This document shows, in pieces, positions 38,062-47,722 of a stretch of 64,000 bases of DNA (position 1 is the first letter of the stretch; each line of letters begins with the position of its first letter). The position numbers were made by a program, and so were the translations under genes. Location of the stretch: assembly GCA_015665455.1 (NCBI GenBank), contig JADFAD010000007.1, forward strand, positions 85,537 through 149,536. Direction: 5' to 3'. Below the pieces are notes generated by a model. It was not told the DNA's origin. It made no database searches and worked only from the letters and a program-made list of their open reading frames with translations. Origin of the DNA: Oceanospirillaceae bacterium (GTDB lineage: Bacteria; Pseudomonadota; Gammaproteobacteria; Pseudomonadales; Litoribrevibacteraceae).

Positions 38062-38463
38062 ATGTCTGTGAAACGACCTTCACGACAAGCAGGATTAAGA
38101 CATGTAGCTCTTTTTAGTAATAAATTTGAAGAGAGCTTGGTCTTTTATACTGACTTGCTTGGTATGGAAATTGAGTGGCAACCTGACTCTGATAATGTTT
38201 ACTTGAGCTCGGGGAATGACAATTTAGCGCTGCATCGCGCACAAGAGCCATCGGCGATGTCAGGCCAACGGTTGGATCATATCGGGTTCATTCTTGACGA
38301 TATGGATGATGTTGATAAGTGGTATGAGTTCTTTATCGAGAATGGAGTGAAAGCCCAAAGTAAGCCGAGAACTCACCGAGACGGTGCTCGCAGTTTCTAT
38401 TGTTTAGATCCTGACGGTGTTACCGTTCAAATGATATATCACCCGCCTATCTCAAAAAACTAG
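38062..38463 (+). CDS. VOC superfamily (glyoxalase/dioxygenase fold) protein
   Basis: 133-residue vicinal-oxygen-chelate protein. It has two beta-alpha-beta-beta-beta modules: H14 in LRHVALFS begins the first, and LDHIGFILDD begins the second. FYCLDPDGVTVQMIYHP is the usual C-terminal strand, with a Gln where many enzymes have the metal-binding Glu. The substrate is unknown. It starts one base after the OsmC-like gene, so the two are likely co-transcribed. Confidence 0.8.
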   Translation: MSVKRPSRQAGLRHVALFSNKFEESLVFYTDLLGMEIEWQPDSDNVYLSSGNDNLALHRAQEPSAMSGQRLDHIGFILDDMDDVDKWYEFFIENGVKAQSKPRTHRDGARSFYCLDPDGVTVQMIYHPPISKN

Positions 38464-38503
38464 GTCTCACTTTCTTAATGGCTGATATATTTCAGTCATT
38501 TTG

Positions 38504-38533
38504 ATAACATAGTTGATATATCAACTATGTTAT
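38504..38533. repeat. Perfect 30-bp palindrome before the DUF4442 gene
   Basis: 15 bases pair perfectly with the next 15 (centre TTGATATATCAA). The palindrome ends one base before the GAGG ribosome binding site of the next gene. A degenerate copy of its core, TGATATATTTCA, lies at 38483-38494. It could be a repressor operator of the MarR/TetR style or an mRNA hairpin controlling translation. Confidence 0.7.
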
Positions 38534-38543
38534 TGAGGTAAGC

Positions 38544-39002
38544 ATGTTCCAAACCTTGGCTAAAAAACCAGAGTGGTTTCGACGATTTGTAAATATCTGG
38601 CCGCCGTTTATGGGGGCTGGAATTCATTTGGAGGAAGTGGCGTCAGATTTCACGTATGCAACGGTTGCTATGAAGCTGAAGCTGACGAACAAAAACTACG
38701 TTGGTGTTCACTTTGGTGGTTCTTTGTATTCCATGGCGGATCCATTTTTTATGTTGTTGATTATGAATCGGCTAGGTAAGGATTATATCGTTTGGGATAA
38801 GTCAGCAGAGATTGATTTTAAGAAACCGGGTAAAGGTATCGTAAGGGCTCGTTTTGAAGCTACTGATCATATGTTGGATGATATTCGCCAAAAGACAGCT
38901 GCAGGAGAGAAATACCTACCCGTGTATTCTGTTGATATCGTTGATGAAGAGGGCGATGTGGTCGCGACAGTCAAGAAAACCTTGTATATAAAGAAGAAAT
39001 AA
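38544..39002 (+). CDS. DUF4442 hot-dog-fold protein
   Basis: 152-residue protein of the DUF4442 family, related to hot-dog thioesterases. Conserved features are a PPFMGAGI turn, the central HFGGSLYSMADPF helix typical of the hot-dog fold, DKSAEIDFKKPGKG and a final YLPVYSVDIVDEEG strand. Substrate and role are unknown. It has its own leader with a perfect palindrome beside the GAGG ribosome binding site, which suggests specific control. A bidirectional terminator follows. Confidence 0.8.
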   Translation: MFQTLAKKPEWFRRFVNIWPPFMGAGIHLEEVASDFTYATVAMKLKLTNKNYVGVHFGGSLYSMADPFFMLLIMNRLGKDYIVWDKSAEIDFKKPGKGIVRARFEATDHMLDDIRQKTAAGEKYLPVYSVDIVDEEGDVVATVKKTLYIKKK

Positions 39003-39021
39003 AGAGTAGCTGTGAACGATT

Positions 39022-39051
39022 AAAAAGCCCGAGTAATAACTCGGGCTTTTT
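39022..39051. terminator. Bidirectional terminator between the DUF4442 gene and ettA
   Basis: A 13-bp stem (AAAAAGCCCGAGT / ACTCGGGCTTTTT) with a 4-base loop and a T-run, between convergent genes. Confidence 0.92.
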
Positions 39052-39062
39052 TTGGCTTGAAA

Positions 39063-40727
39063 TTAAGCAAGCTTTTTATGTCTTACTCGTTTTGGTGTGG
39101 CGGCTTCTTCACCAACACGCGCTTTATAGTCTTTTTCGTATTCCGTGTAGTTACCTTCAAAGAAGGTGATGTTTGATTCGTCTTCGTAAGCAAGAATGTG
39201 TGTTGCAATACGATCTAGGAACCAGCGATCATGCGAAATAACGATGGCACAACCAGGGAAGTCCAGAAGGGCTTCTTCTAGAGCTCGTAATGTTTCAACG
39301 TCCAAATCGTTGGATGGCTCATCCAGCAGTAATACGTTTGCGCCTTGCTTCAGGGTGTTCGCAAGGTGAAGTCGACCGCGTTCACCACCGGAAAGATCTC
39401 CAACGCGTTTCTGCTGATCGGACCCTTTGAAGTTAAAACGACTGACGTATGAACGAGATTGAACTTCGTAGCCATTGATGTTGATGATGTCTGAACCACC
39501 AGATAATTCTTCCCAGACCGTTTTATTGTTGTCTAAGTTGGCACGGCTTTGATCAACAAAAGCCATTTTAACTGACTCACCTACTTCAATCGCGCCGCTA
39601 TCTGGTTGTTCTGTGCCAGAGATCATTCGAAATAGTGTGGATTTACCTGCGCCGTTACCACCAATGACACCTACAATAGCGCCTTGTGGGATACTGAAGC
39701 TTAAATCATCAATCAGTACTCGATCACCAAATCCTTTGGATACATTTTTAAAATCTAATACTTTATCGCCTAGGCGAGGCCCTGGTGGAATATAAATTTC
39801 GTTGGTTTCACTGCGCTTTTGGAAGTCCTGAGAGTTCATTTCTTCAAAGCGAGCCATACGGGCTTTACTTTTAGATTGGCGGCCTTTTGCATTGGAGCGA
39901 ACCCATTCAAGTTCGTGCTTAATGGCTTTCTCTCGCGACGCTTGCTGCTTTTCTTCTGAGGCTAAACGTTGTTCTTTACTTTCTAGCCAAGCAGAGTAAT
40001 TGCCTTCGAACGGAATTCCTCGGCCTCGATCCAGTTCCAGAATCCAGCCTGCGGCATTGTCTAAGAAGTAGCGATCGTGGGTGACGGCCACAACGGTGCC
40101 TTGGAATTCACACAAGAAGTTTTCTAGCCATGCAACGGATTCAGCATCCAAGTGGTTGGTTGGTTCGTCCAATAGCAACATGTCTGGGCTGGAAAGCAGT
40201 AGTCGACATAACGCGACTCGACGTTTTTCACCGCCTGACAAATTACCTACAGTGGCATCCCATTCTGGTAATCGTAGCGCGTCAGCCGCAACTTCTAATT
40301 TGCGCTCTATGTTGTGAGCATCGGAAGCTTGGATGATATTTTCAAGCTTGGCTTGTTCTGCTGCTAGAGCATCAAAGTCTGCTTCTGGCTCTGCGTATGC
40401 AGCATAAACTTCTTCAAGACGAGTTTGGGCAGACTTTATATGGTCTAGCGCTTCTTCAACGCATTCTCTAACCGTTTTAGTGTCGTCGAGATCGGGTTCT
40501 TGGGGTAAGTAACCCACGTTGATGTCCGGCATTGGTCGTGCTTCACCATCAAATTCAGTGTCAACACCAGCCATGATACGTAGTACGGTTGATTTACCCG
40601 CACCGTTTAAACCAAGTACACCAATTTTTGCGCCCGGGAAAAAGGACAGTGAAATATCTTTAATGATTTCGCGTTTAGGAGGTACTACCTTGCTTACACG
40701 ATTCATCGTATAGACGTATTGCGCCAT
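39063..40727 (-). CDS. ettA: Energy-dependent translational throttle protein EttA (ABC-F)
   Basis: 554-residue soluble ABC-F ATPase that binds the ribosomal E site and gates entry into elongation according to ATP/ADP level. Two ABC domains: Walker A GLNGAGKST and GGNGAGKST, signatures LSGGEKRRVALC and LSGGERGRLHLA, and Walker B DMLLLDEPTNHLD and NVLLLDEPSNDLD. The P-site tRNA-interaction linker between them (about 245-320) is rich in Arg and Lys. Length fits EttA and not Uup or YheS. Confidence 0.96.
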   Translation of the reverse strand: MAQYVYTMNRVSKVVPPKREIIKDISLSFFPGAKIGVLGLNGAGKSTVLRIMAGVDTEFDGEARPMPDINVGYLPQEPDLDDTKTVRECVEEALDHIKSAQTRLEEVYAAYAEPEADFDALAAEQAKLENIIQASDAHNIERKLEVAADALRLPEWDATVGNLSGGEKRRVALCRLLLSSPDMLLLDEPTNHLDAESVAWLENFLCEFQGTVVAVTHDRYFLDNAAGWILELDRGRGIPFEGNYSAWLESKEQRLASEEKQQASREKAIKHELEWVRSNAKGRQSKSKARMARFEEMNSQDFQKRSETNEIYIPPGPRLGDKVLDFKNVSKGFGDRVLIDDLSFSIPQGAIVGVIGGNGAGKSTLFRMISGTEQPDSGAIEVGESVKMAFVDQSRANLDNNKTVWEELSGGSDIININGYEVQSRSYVSRFNFKGSDQQKRVGDLSGGERGRLHLANTLKQGANVLLLDEPSNDLDVETLRALEEALLDFPGCAIVISHDRWFLDRIATHILAYEDESNITFFEGNYTEYEKDYKARVGEEAATPKRVRHKKLA

Positions 40728-41040
40728 AAATAAGTGACCTGATTTAAGTGGTTGTATATTAATTTTGAAGGGATGTTTTTTAAAATTATACCCGAACAGA
40801 ACCTTCCGAGTGTTAATGATAATTCAACGGACGGACGGTGCAAGCGAAACAACGATTATTGGGGGCGAATATTAATTTGGATGAATGTCATATGAGCATA
40901 CCTTAATGGTTGGCCTACTACATTTGATGTTTTAATATACAGATTATAACTCTAATTTCTTATTGCTTGCTGAAAATCAGAATTGTAAGCAACCTCATAT
41001 ACGAGTGTTTTTTGTGCAGAGATCCAGCAATTATCCGGGT
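40728..41040. promoter_or_regulatory. Divergent intergenic region ettA / diguanylate cyclase gene
   Basis: About 313 bases, AT-rich, without a convincing gene. Candidate -10-like sequences occur (for example TATAAC at 40945-40950 with TTGATG 15 bases upstream), but the spacing is poor. A frame-compatible TTG at 40963 exists but lacks a ribosome binding site. Confidence 0.35.
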
Positions 41041-44000
41041 ATGGATAGCTCTAAATCAGTTCCAGTGTATCCCGTTATTTTATTTGTCGTTGCTTTTCTA
41101 TATTTAGTTGGGGTGATGTCTTGGCAGGTCTGGAAGGATCATAAATATCATATTGATATAACGTCTAGCACAGTAAAGAACCGAGTGGTTTTATTTCATG
41201 ACTTTTTTAGGGTTCAGCTTGAGCCAGTGAGTCGTTTGCTTTCTGAACGTTATGATACACCTTTTCTAAAACTCGAAGATTTTGATCGCTTTTATTTGGA
41301 AATCTCTAAATCCTCCCCGCTAGTAAATAGTGTTGCCCTCGTTGATTCCAACTCTAGAATTGTAAAAGATTCAGGGGTTCCTTTATCGAATGAGCTTGGT
41401 GAACCTTCAAATGCGCCATTTCGGTTTGACGATCGTAGTCCAATATCTGGATTACGAGTACTGGATTCCGAGCAGGGTTATTTATTCCATAGAAGAAAAG
41501 GTAATCAAGGTTACTTAGTGGTTGTTTTCTCCTTAACTTGGTTTAAAGAGCATTTGGCACAGGGTAATTACCATTTGGCAACCTTTGAACTCTTGGATAC
41601 ATCAAGAGACAAACCTTTGTGGGCTGCCTCAAACATGCCGAGTTCAAAGGATGAGCGACAACATGTTTGGTCCGTGCGATTATTGGGGAGCGAATTAGAG
41701 TTAACCGGTTTTATTAACCGAGAGGTAATGTTTGAATATTATCTCTCGTCGTTGACGCCTTCAGCGTTAGTCGCTTTCTTTTACTTGTTCGGTGGTGTCA
41801 GCCTCATTTGGTATCTTTCTTCCGCGAGGAAAGAAAACCGTACGCTGCTGCAGAAAAACCGAGAACTCGCATTAAGAGGCGATTTAATCCTTTCATCTAT
41901 TTCTGATGCCGTTCTTGTGATTGGCCAGAATGGGAAAGTGCATTACGCCAATCATTCTTTTTATGCGTTGTTGAAATTAAACCCAGATCAGAATGTTTTG
42001 AGTGGCTTGAAAGAACACAGAGACTGGCCTGTGGTAGAGAAACTTATTCATTGGACGGAATCTCTATTAAGTCAAGATTCAGCAGATATTGATGCATTAA
42101 TGTCTATTGATAGCTTGGCTGTTTCTCGGTTTGTTGAACCCACGCATCAGTTGCTATCGCTGGAAGACTCAAGTCGCGTTGTTGTTTGGGTGTTGAAGGA
42201 CGTCAGTGAACAGCATCGTATCAATGAGCAGCTAGCGACCAGCCAAAGTCATTATAAATCGACCTTTGAAGGGGCTGGTGTTGCCTTGACGATGGTGGAC
42301 TTGAATGAGTTGGGCGAATGGTTGTCTTCAAGTGGTATTACTAATGCTGAGGCATTTAATCGTTGGCGAGATCAAAATTCTTGGCAGTTTCAGTCCATGG
42401 CTGAGGGCGTCTTGTTAACTGAGATTAATGAGTCTGCGTGTCGCATGTTAGACACTATTGATTCTATGACAGCAATTAAGCATCTTAAAAAGTCCTTGTT
42501 TCATGCTGATAGCAGACTGTGGCCAGTATTACTGGAGTTGGTTTTATCCGGTAAGGATAGGGCTGAAACCGTGATTGAAATCCAGAGCACGACGGGCAAA
42601 GGGATTTCTATTCAGTTGAATGCCAGTTTTGTTCAACCGTTGACTGATTGCTCATCGGTAAACGTTAAAAATATTTTGCTCAGTTTATTGGATGTTACGG
42701 CGATTAGAGAGGCGAGAGAGCAGTCTGCAATCAGGGAACAATTCTGGCAGCAAGTGGTGCATGCGGTGCCTGACATTGTCTATGTGAATGATTTCTCTTC
42801 TCGATCTAATGTATTTGTGAATCATGATATTGGTTTACGGTTAGGTTACTCAAAGCAAGAAACAGGCGTCATGGGTGAAGCCTATTGGCAAAAACTACTT
42901 CATCCTGAAGATAAGTTATTGTTAGAACATGAGCTCCCTAAGCTTAAATCTATGGACAACGGTGCAGTTAAAGAGACCGTTTTGAGATTGAAAAATAAAG
43001 AAGGCGATTGGCGCAGTTATTTGTTTTTAGATACGCCATTTACTCGCAGTTATGATGGGGTCGTGGAAAAGTACATTGGAGTTGGCCGAGACATTACGGA
43101 TTTGATGGATGCTCAAAGCAAAGTGGGAAAGCATGAACGGTATTTGGAGGTTCTTGCGGACAACATCAGAGACCTAGTTTGGGTAATGGATCCAGAGTTT
43201 CGTTTTAAATATATAAGCCCGTCGGTGTTTCAAGTGTTAGGTTACAGCCAACAGGAAGTATTGAATCGTGGTGTTCGAGCGTTTTTGGCTGATGATCAAT
43301 TTGCCCGAATAGAGCGGGAAATAGCATCGCCTCTTCATTCTGTTATGGAAGGCTCGATAGATGCGGAGCGTTATCGGGAAGAAATTGGCGAGCACATTGT
43401 TGATGTAATGGCTCTTCATAATGATGGGCATTATGTTTCATTGGAGGTCAAAGTCGGTTTGCTCTGGGATGAGGATAATAACTTTGAAGGGTTATTGGGC
43501 AGTTGCCGGGATGTTACTCAAAGGCGAAAAAGTCAGGCAGAATTGAAACTTGCTGCAGAGGTGTTTGAAAGCAGTAATGAAGCCATTCTTATTACGGATA
43601 TGGATGGTGATATTGTTAAGACCAATCATGCATTTAAGGCAGTATCGGGCTACGACAATTTGGATGTGGTAGGGAGAAATATTTCCGAGCTATGCACGGA
43701 GCAACAGACAGAACAGTTTTATCATACTTTGCTTGAGTGTGTGGCTGGTTCTGGTTATTGGCAGGGAGAAGTATGGCACCGAAAGAAGACCGGAGAGCCT
43801 TATCCTGCTTGGGTCGGAGTATCTTCTATTTTGAATGACGATCAGCTGGTGGACAGCTACATCGTTATTTTTTCTGATATGAGTGAACGAAAGGAAGCGG
43901 AAGAAAGAATTCATCGACTGGCTTACTATGATCCGTTGACGGATTTAGCAAACCGAAGTTTATTTAGAGAACAGCTCCAATTAGAAATGCGTCATGCAAA

Positions 44001-44433
44001 TGATAGCGGTGGGGCGGTCGTTTTATTGTATTTAGATTTGGATAACTTCAAACCAGTGAATGATACCTTGGGTCATGAGGCAGGGGATATTTTATTAAAA
44101 GAAGTGGCTTTCCGCTTAAATAGTTGTGTTCGGTCTTCGGATACGGTTGCCCGAATGGGCGGAGACGAATTTACAATCATTCTCGGTGGTCAAAAAACAG
44201 AGAATGAGGCTCGTACATTTGGTGAGCATGTTGCTGGTCAGGTTGTTTCAGCACTGCAAGAACCGGTTTCGATAAATGGTCAAGAATTCATTGTGACTGC
44301 GAGTGTGGGGATTGCTATTTATCCTAAGCATGCGAAAGATGCCTCAGAATTACTTCGAAACGCGGATCAGGCCATGTACAAAGCGAAAGAAGGTGGTCGT
44401 GATTTGTATAACTTCTATTCTTCTGGTGCGTAA
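41041..44433 (+). CDS. Membrane multi-PAS diguanylate cyclase
   Basis: About 1130 residues from the ATG at 41041; the frame is open to TTG 40963, so the start is uncertain. A membrane segment (VILFVVAFLYLVGVMSW) is followed by a periplasmic region of about 200 residues and a second membrane segment (ALVAFFYLFGGVSLIWYL). Next come four to five PAS-type units; clear ones begin near DLILSSISDAVLVI, AVPDIVYVND, LADNIRDLVWVMD and VFESSNEAILITD. The C-terminal GGDEF domain has an intact MGGDEF active site and an RSSD product-inhibition site exactly five residues before it. There is no EAL domain. It probably makes c-di-GMP. Confidence 0.9.
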   Translation: MDSSKSVPVYPVILFVVAFLYLVGVMSWQVWKDHKYHIDITSSTVKNRVVLFHDFFRVQLEPVSRLLSERYDTPFLKLEDFDRFYLEISKSSPLVNSVALVDSNSRIVKDSGVPLSNELGEPSNAPFRFDDRSPISGLRVLDSEQGYLFHRRKGNQGYLVVVFSLTWFKEHLAQGNYHLATFELLDTSRDKPLWAASNMPSSKDERQHVWSVRLLGSELELTGFINREVMFEYYLSSLTPSALVAFFYLFGGVSLIWYLSSARKENRTLLQKNRELALRGDLILSSISDAVLVIGQNGKVHYANHSFYALLKLNPDQNVLSGLKEHRDWPVVEKLIHWTESLLSQDSADIDALMSIDSLAVSRFVEPTHQLLSLEDSSRVVVWVLKDVSEQHRINEQLATSQSHYKSTFEGAGVALTMVDLNELGEWLSSSGITNAEAFNRWRDQNSWQFQSMAEGVLLTEINESACRMLDTIDSMTAIKHLKKSLFHADSRLWPVLLELVLSGKDRAETVIEIQSTTGKGISIQLNASFVQPLTDCSSVNVKNILLSLLDVTAIREAREQSAIREQFWQQVVHAVPDIVYVNDFSSRSNVFVNHDIGLRLGYSKQETGVMGEAYWQKLLHPEDKLLLEHELPKLKSMDNGAVKETVLRLKNKEGDWRSYLFLDTPFTRSYDGVVEKYIGVGRDITDLMDAQSKVGKHERYLEVLADNIRDLVWVMDPEFRFKYISPSVFQVLGYSQQEVLNRGVRAFLADDQFARIEREIASPLHSVMEGSIDAERYREEIGEHIVDVMALHNDGHYVSLEVKVGLLWDEDNNFEGLLGSCRDVTQRRKSQAELKLAAEVFESSNEAILITDMDGDIVKTNHAFKAVSGYDNLDVVGRNISELCTEQQTEQFYHTLLECVAGSGYWQGEVWHRKKTGEPYPAWVGVSSILNDDQLVDSYIVIFSDMSERKEAEERIHRLAYYDPLTDLANRSLFREQLQLEMRHANDSGGAVVLLYLDLDNFKPVNDTLGHEAGDILLKEVAFRLNSCVRSSDTVARMGGDEFTIILGGQKTENEARTFGEHVAGQVVSALQEPVSINGQEFIVTASVGIAIYPKHAKDASELLRNADQAMYKAKEGGRDLYNFYSSGA

Positions 44434-44471
44434 TTGATCCGATTTTCAGCGGCTTCTGAGGTGCTAAAGTT

Positions 44472-44498
44472 AACACTATGAGTAAATCTCATGGTGTT
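44472..44498 (+). terminator. Possible terminator after the diguanylate cyclase gene
   Basis: An 11-bp stem with one G-T pair (AACACTATGAG / CTCATGGTGTT) and a 5-base loop, 38 bases after the stop, followed by GTTATATTTCC. The T-run is moderate. Confidence 0.5.
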
Positions 44499-44513
44499 GT
44501 TATATTTCCTCAG

Positions 44514-44542
44514 TAGGCGATTATTATTTATTCGGGTATAAT
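44514..44542 (+). promoter_or_regulatory. Candidate sigma70 promoter of glyA
   Basis: A perfect TATAAT at 44537-44542 follows TAGGCG by 17 bases. The -35 element is weak (three of six). A leader of about 90 bases would precede the glyA ATG. Confidence 0.45.
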
Positions 44543-44638
44543 TCGCGCCAAATTTCCAGTTCTACTTAATTCAGATGTTATTTAATTAATAACCTGATTA
44601 AGTGGTCAACCTCAATTGATGATACTCCGAGGACGCGC

Positions 44639-45901
44639 ATGTTTACCCGAGATATGAATATTGCTGATTTCGACCCAGATGTTTGGGCTGCAATGGAGGG
44701 CGAACGTGTTCGCCAAGAAGAGCACATTGAGCTGATTGCTTCAGAAAACTACACGAGCCCTCGTGTAATGGAAGCTCAAGGTTCTCAGTTAACCAATAAG
44801 TACGCGGAAGGTTACCCGAACAAGCGTTACTACGGCGGCTGTGAGCACGTAGATGTGGTTGAGCAGTTGGCCATTGATCGTGCAAAAGAATTATTTGGTG
44901 CGGATTACGCTAACGTTCAGCCTCACTCAGGCTCTCAAGCAAACGCAGCTGTTTACATGGCGCTTTGTAAGCCTGGTGATAAAGTTTTAGGCATGAGCCT
45001 TGCACACGGTGGTCACTTGACGCACGGTGCGACAGTTTCTTTTTCTGGCCGCATTTATGATGCCGTTCAATACGGTTTGAACCCTGATACGGGTGAAATT
45101 GACTACGATGAAGTTGAGCGTCTAGCAATTGAGCATAAGCCAAAGATGGTTGTTGCTGGTTTCTCTGCCTATTCTCGTGTTGTTGATTGGAAACGTTTCC
45201 GTGACATCGCAGACAAAGTGGGTGCGTATCTGTTTGTTGATATGGCACACGTTGCGGGTCTTATTGCTGCGGGCGCATATCCAAGTCCAGTGCCTTACGC
45301 TGATGTTGTAACAACAACAACTCATAAAACACTTCGAGGCCCTCGTGGCGGTCTTATTCTTGCGAAGAAAGACGAAGAGCTGAATAAGAAATTGAACTTT
45401 GCTGTCTTCCCTGAAAGCCAAGGTGGTCCTTTAATGCACGTTATTGCTGCTAAAGCAGTGTGCTTTAAAGAAGCAATGGCTGACGACTATAAAGTTTATC
45501 AGCAGCAAGTTGTTAAAAATGCTCAATCAATGGCAGGTGTATTCATTGAGCGTGGCATCAATGTTGTTTCTGGTGGAACCGACGATCACTTGTTCCTTGT
45601 TGATTTGATCGGTAAGGAATACACAGGTAAAGATGCAGACGCAGCGCTAGGCGAAGCGAACATCACTGTAAACAAAAACGCAGTACCTAATGATCCGCGT
45701 TCACCGTTTGTTACTTCAGGTCTTCGTATTGGTACGCCAGCGATTACAAGTCGTGGCTTTGATGAAGCTCAATCTGCAGAACTAGCGGGTTGGATTTGTG
45801 ATGTTCTTGATGGTCTGGAAGCGGGCGATGCAAGTGCAGCAATTGCTGAAGTAAAAGAAAAAGTATTGGCTATTTGTAAGCAGAAGCCTGTTTATAAGTA
45901 A
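44639..45901 (+). CDS. glyA: Serine hydroxymethyltransferase
   Basis: PLP enzyme converting serine and tetrahydrofolate to glycine and 5,10-methylene-THF. 420 residues. [19 protein letters not shown] opens the fold, [15 protein letters not shown] binds [16 protein letters not shown] follows, and [14 protein letters not shown] carries the Schiff-base lysine. GAGGAC, four bases before the ATG, supports the start at 44639. The codon choice is noticeably more biased than in neighbours, as expected for a highly expressed gene. Confidence 0.97.
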   Translation: MFTRDMNIADFDPDVWAAMEGERVRQEEHIELIASENYTSPRVMEAQGSQLTNKYAEGYPNKRYYGGCEHVDVVEQLAIDRAKELFGADYANVQPHSGSQANAAVYMALCKPGDKVLGMSLAHGGHLTHGATVSFSGRIYDAVQYGLNPDTGEIDYDEVERLAIEHKPKMVVAGFSAYSRVVDWKRFRDIADKVGAYLFVDMAHVAGLIAAGAYPSPVPYADVVTTTTHKTLRGPRGGLILAKKDEELNKKLNFAVFPESQGGPLMHVIAAKAVCFKEAMADDYKVYQQQVVKNAQSMAGVFIERGINVVSGGTDDHLFLVDLIGKEYTGKDADAALGEANITVNKNAVPNDPRSPFVTSGLRIGTPAITSRGFDEAQSAELAGWICDVLDGLEAGDASAAIAEVKEKVLAICKQKPVYK

Positions 45902-45913
45902 TTGCTGATAAAT

Positions 45914-45951
45914 AAAAAGCTGTAATCGAGATAATCGGTTACAGCTTTTTT
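45914..45951 (+). terminator. Rho-independent terminator after glyA
   Basis: A 16-bp stem with one G-T pair (AAAAAGCTGTAATCGA against TCGGTTACAGCTTTTT), a 5-base loop and a T-run, 12 bases after the stop codon. Confidence 0.9.
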
Positions 45952-46056
45952 GCGTTTTGGCTGCTGTGGAATTAGAATGGCGGCACTGTTTATTTGGTCG
46001 TGTTACATTTTTGATAAAAACACAGGCCCTACAGCTCTTTAACTTCAGAGGTTCGT

Positions 46057-46524
46057 ATGTATTGTCCTTTTTGCGGCTACAAAGAAACCAAGGTCATTGA
46101 TTCTCGATTAATCAGTGATGGTGAACAGGTTCGTCGTCGTCGAGAATGTCTACAATGCAGTGAGCGCTTCACAACCTACGAAGCAGCCGAACTTTTGATG
46201 CCCCGGGTTATCAAGCAAGATGGTACCCGTGAACCTTTCAATGAAGAAAAGCTTCTTGCTGGTATTCAGCGAGCTCTTGAAAAACGTCCTGTCAGTTTTG
46301 ATGATATTGAATCGTCAGTTTTGAAAATTAAACATCGCTTGAGAGCCACTGGTGAGCGGGAAGTTCCCTCTTTGATGGTTGGTGAAGCGGTAATGGATTC
46401 GTTGCGAGAACTCGATCAAGTTGCTTATGTCCGATTCGCTTCCGTGTATCGAAGCTTTCAAGATATTGATGAATTCCGTAAAGAAATTGAAAAGTTATCC
46501 AGCTCAACGTCGGAGCAAGGTTAA
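46057..46524 (+). CDS. nrdR: Transcriptional repressor NrdR
   Basis: 155-residue regulator of ribonucleotide reductase genes. The N-terminal zinc ribbon has C3, C6, C31 and C34 (MYCPFCG ... RECLQC), next to the basic VRRRRE segment. The ATP-cone domain follows ([18 protein letters not shown], then RPVSFDDIE). It heads a long cluster; ribD starts two bases after its stop, the common nrdR-rib arrangement. Confidence 0.97.
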   Translation: MYCPFCGYKETKVIDSRLISDGEQVRRRRECLQCSERFTTYEAAELLMPRVIKQDGTREPFNEEKLLAGIQRALEKRPVSFDDIESSVLKIKHRLRATGEREVPSLMVGEAVMDSLRELDQVAYVRFASVYRSFQDIDEFRKEIEKLSSSTSEQG

Positions 46525-46526
46525 TT

Positions 46527-47678
46527 ATGGCAGAAGTGTCTTTCTTGGATGATGACGTTGCTTGGATGGCTAAAGCCATAGAGCTAGCGAAAGGTGGTTT
46601 ATATACTGCTCACCCAAACCCTCGTGTAGGTTGTGTCATTGTCAAAGATGGCGTTCTGGTGGGCGAGGGCTATCATTATCGTGCAGGTGAACCCCATGCG
46701 GAAGTACACGCATTAAAACAAGCGGGTGACAAAGCTCAAGGCGCCACGGCTTACGTTACTTTAGAACCTTGCAGTCATTTTGGTCGAACCCCTCCTTGTT
46801 GTGATGGTTTGATTCGTGCCGGAGTTGGGCGTGTAGTGGCTGCAATGCAAGATCCGAATCCTCAAGTAGCAGGCAAAGGCCTCGCTAAAATCAAACAAGC
46901 GGGTATATCTGTTGCATTTGGCCTCTTAGAGCAAGAAGCCAGAGATTTAAACCCAGGCTTTTTGAAGCGAATGGAAACAGGGCTTCCTTTTATTAGGGCC
47001 AAGCAGGCGATGAGCTTGGATGGAAGAACTGCGATGGCGTCAGGTGAGAGTAAGTGGATTACGGGATCTGATGCTCGATCCGATGTGCAGAGATTAAGAG
47101 CTCAAAGCTCTGCAATTATCACGGGTGTTGATTCCATTATTCATGATGATTCATCTCTGACAGTCAGACGTGATGAATTAGGTTTACCTGATACGTTAGC
47201 CAAAGATATCGCTGATCATCAACCTCTAAGGGTTGTGTTGGATACTCATTTAAGGATTCCAGAAAACGCCAAAATTTTTGATCAGCTCGGTCAAACCGTA
47301 ATTGTGTGTAGCGATGCTAATGAGAAAGTTCAGATTGAGGCACTTGAAGGGTTAGGTGCTCTTGTTTGGTTGGCGCCGAGTTTCAACGATCGAATTGATC
47401 TCGCATGGTTATTAAAAGAATTAGTTGATAAAGAATCAATAAACGAAGTGTTAGTCGAAGCAGGAGCTACGCTCTGTGGGCAGTTTGTTGATCAAGGTTT
47501 GTTAGATGAATACTGGGTGTATGTTGCGCCTAAAGCGATGGGGGCCAGTGCCCGTCCTCTTTTGAGTTTAGATTTCATTGAAATGAATGAGGCCATTCCT
47601 TTCGAATTTAAAGATGTTTCAATGCTTGGCAAGGATCTAAGGTTGATTGCTCGACCTGTAGTATCTAACACTGATTAA
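46527..47678 (+). CDS. ribD: Bifunctional riboflavin deaminase/reductase RibD
   Basis: Carries out the second and third steps of riboflavin synthesis. 383 residues. The deaminase domain shows HPNPRVGCV, the catalytic H57-A-E59 and zinc cysteines C82 and C91 (PCSHFGRTPPC). The reductase domain follows from about residue 150 (RAKQAMSLDGRTAMASGESKWITG, then VLVEAGATLCG). Two bases separate it from nrdR and 44 from the riboflavin synthase gene. Confidence 0.96.
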   Translation: MAEVSFLDDDVAWMAKAIELAKGGLYTAHPNPRVGCVIVKDGVLVGEGYHYRAGEPHAEVHALKQAGDKAQGATAYVTLEPCSHFGRTPPCCDGLIRAGVGRVVAAMQDPNPQVAGKGLAKIKQAGISVAFGLLEQEARDLNPGFLKRMETGLPFIRAKQAMSLDGRTAMASGESKWITGSDARSDVQRLRAQSSAIITGVDSIIHDDSSLTVRRDELGLPDTLAKDIADHQPLRVVLDTHLRIPENAKIFDQLGQTVIVCSDANEKVQIEALEGLGALVWLAPSFNDRIDLAWLLKELVDKESINEVLVEAGATLCGQFVDQGLLDEYWVYVAPKAMGASARPLLSLDFIEMNEAIPFEFKDVSMLGKDLRLIARPVVSNTD

Positions 47679-47722
47679 GTAATATTGAACATTAACTAAA
47701 GAATAAACATAAAGGTAATTGA

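Noticed and set aside
40963..41040. N-terminal extension of the diguanylate cyclase from a TTG codon
   Set aside because: No ribosome binding site before the TTG, and the membrane-protein start fits the ATG at 41041 better.
44643..45421. Several antisense open frames across glyA
   Set aside because: glyA is strongly codon-biased, which creates long antisense frames; none has a ribosome binding site or family motif.
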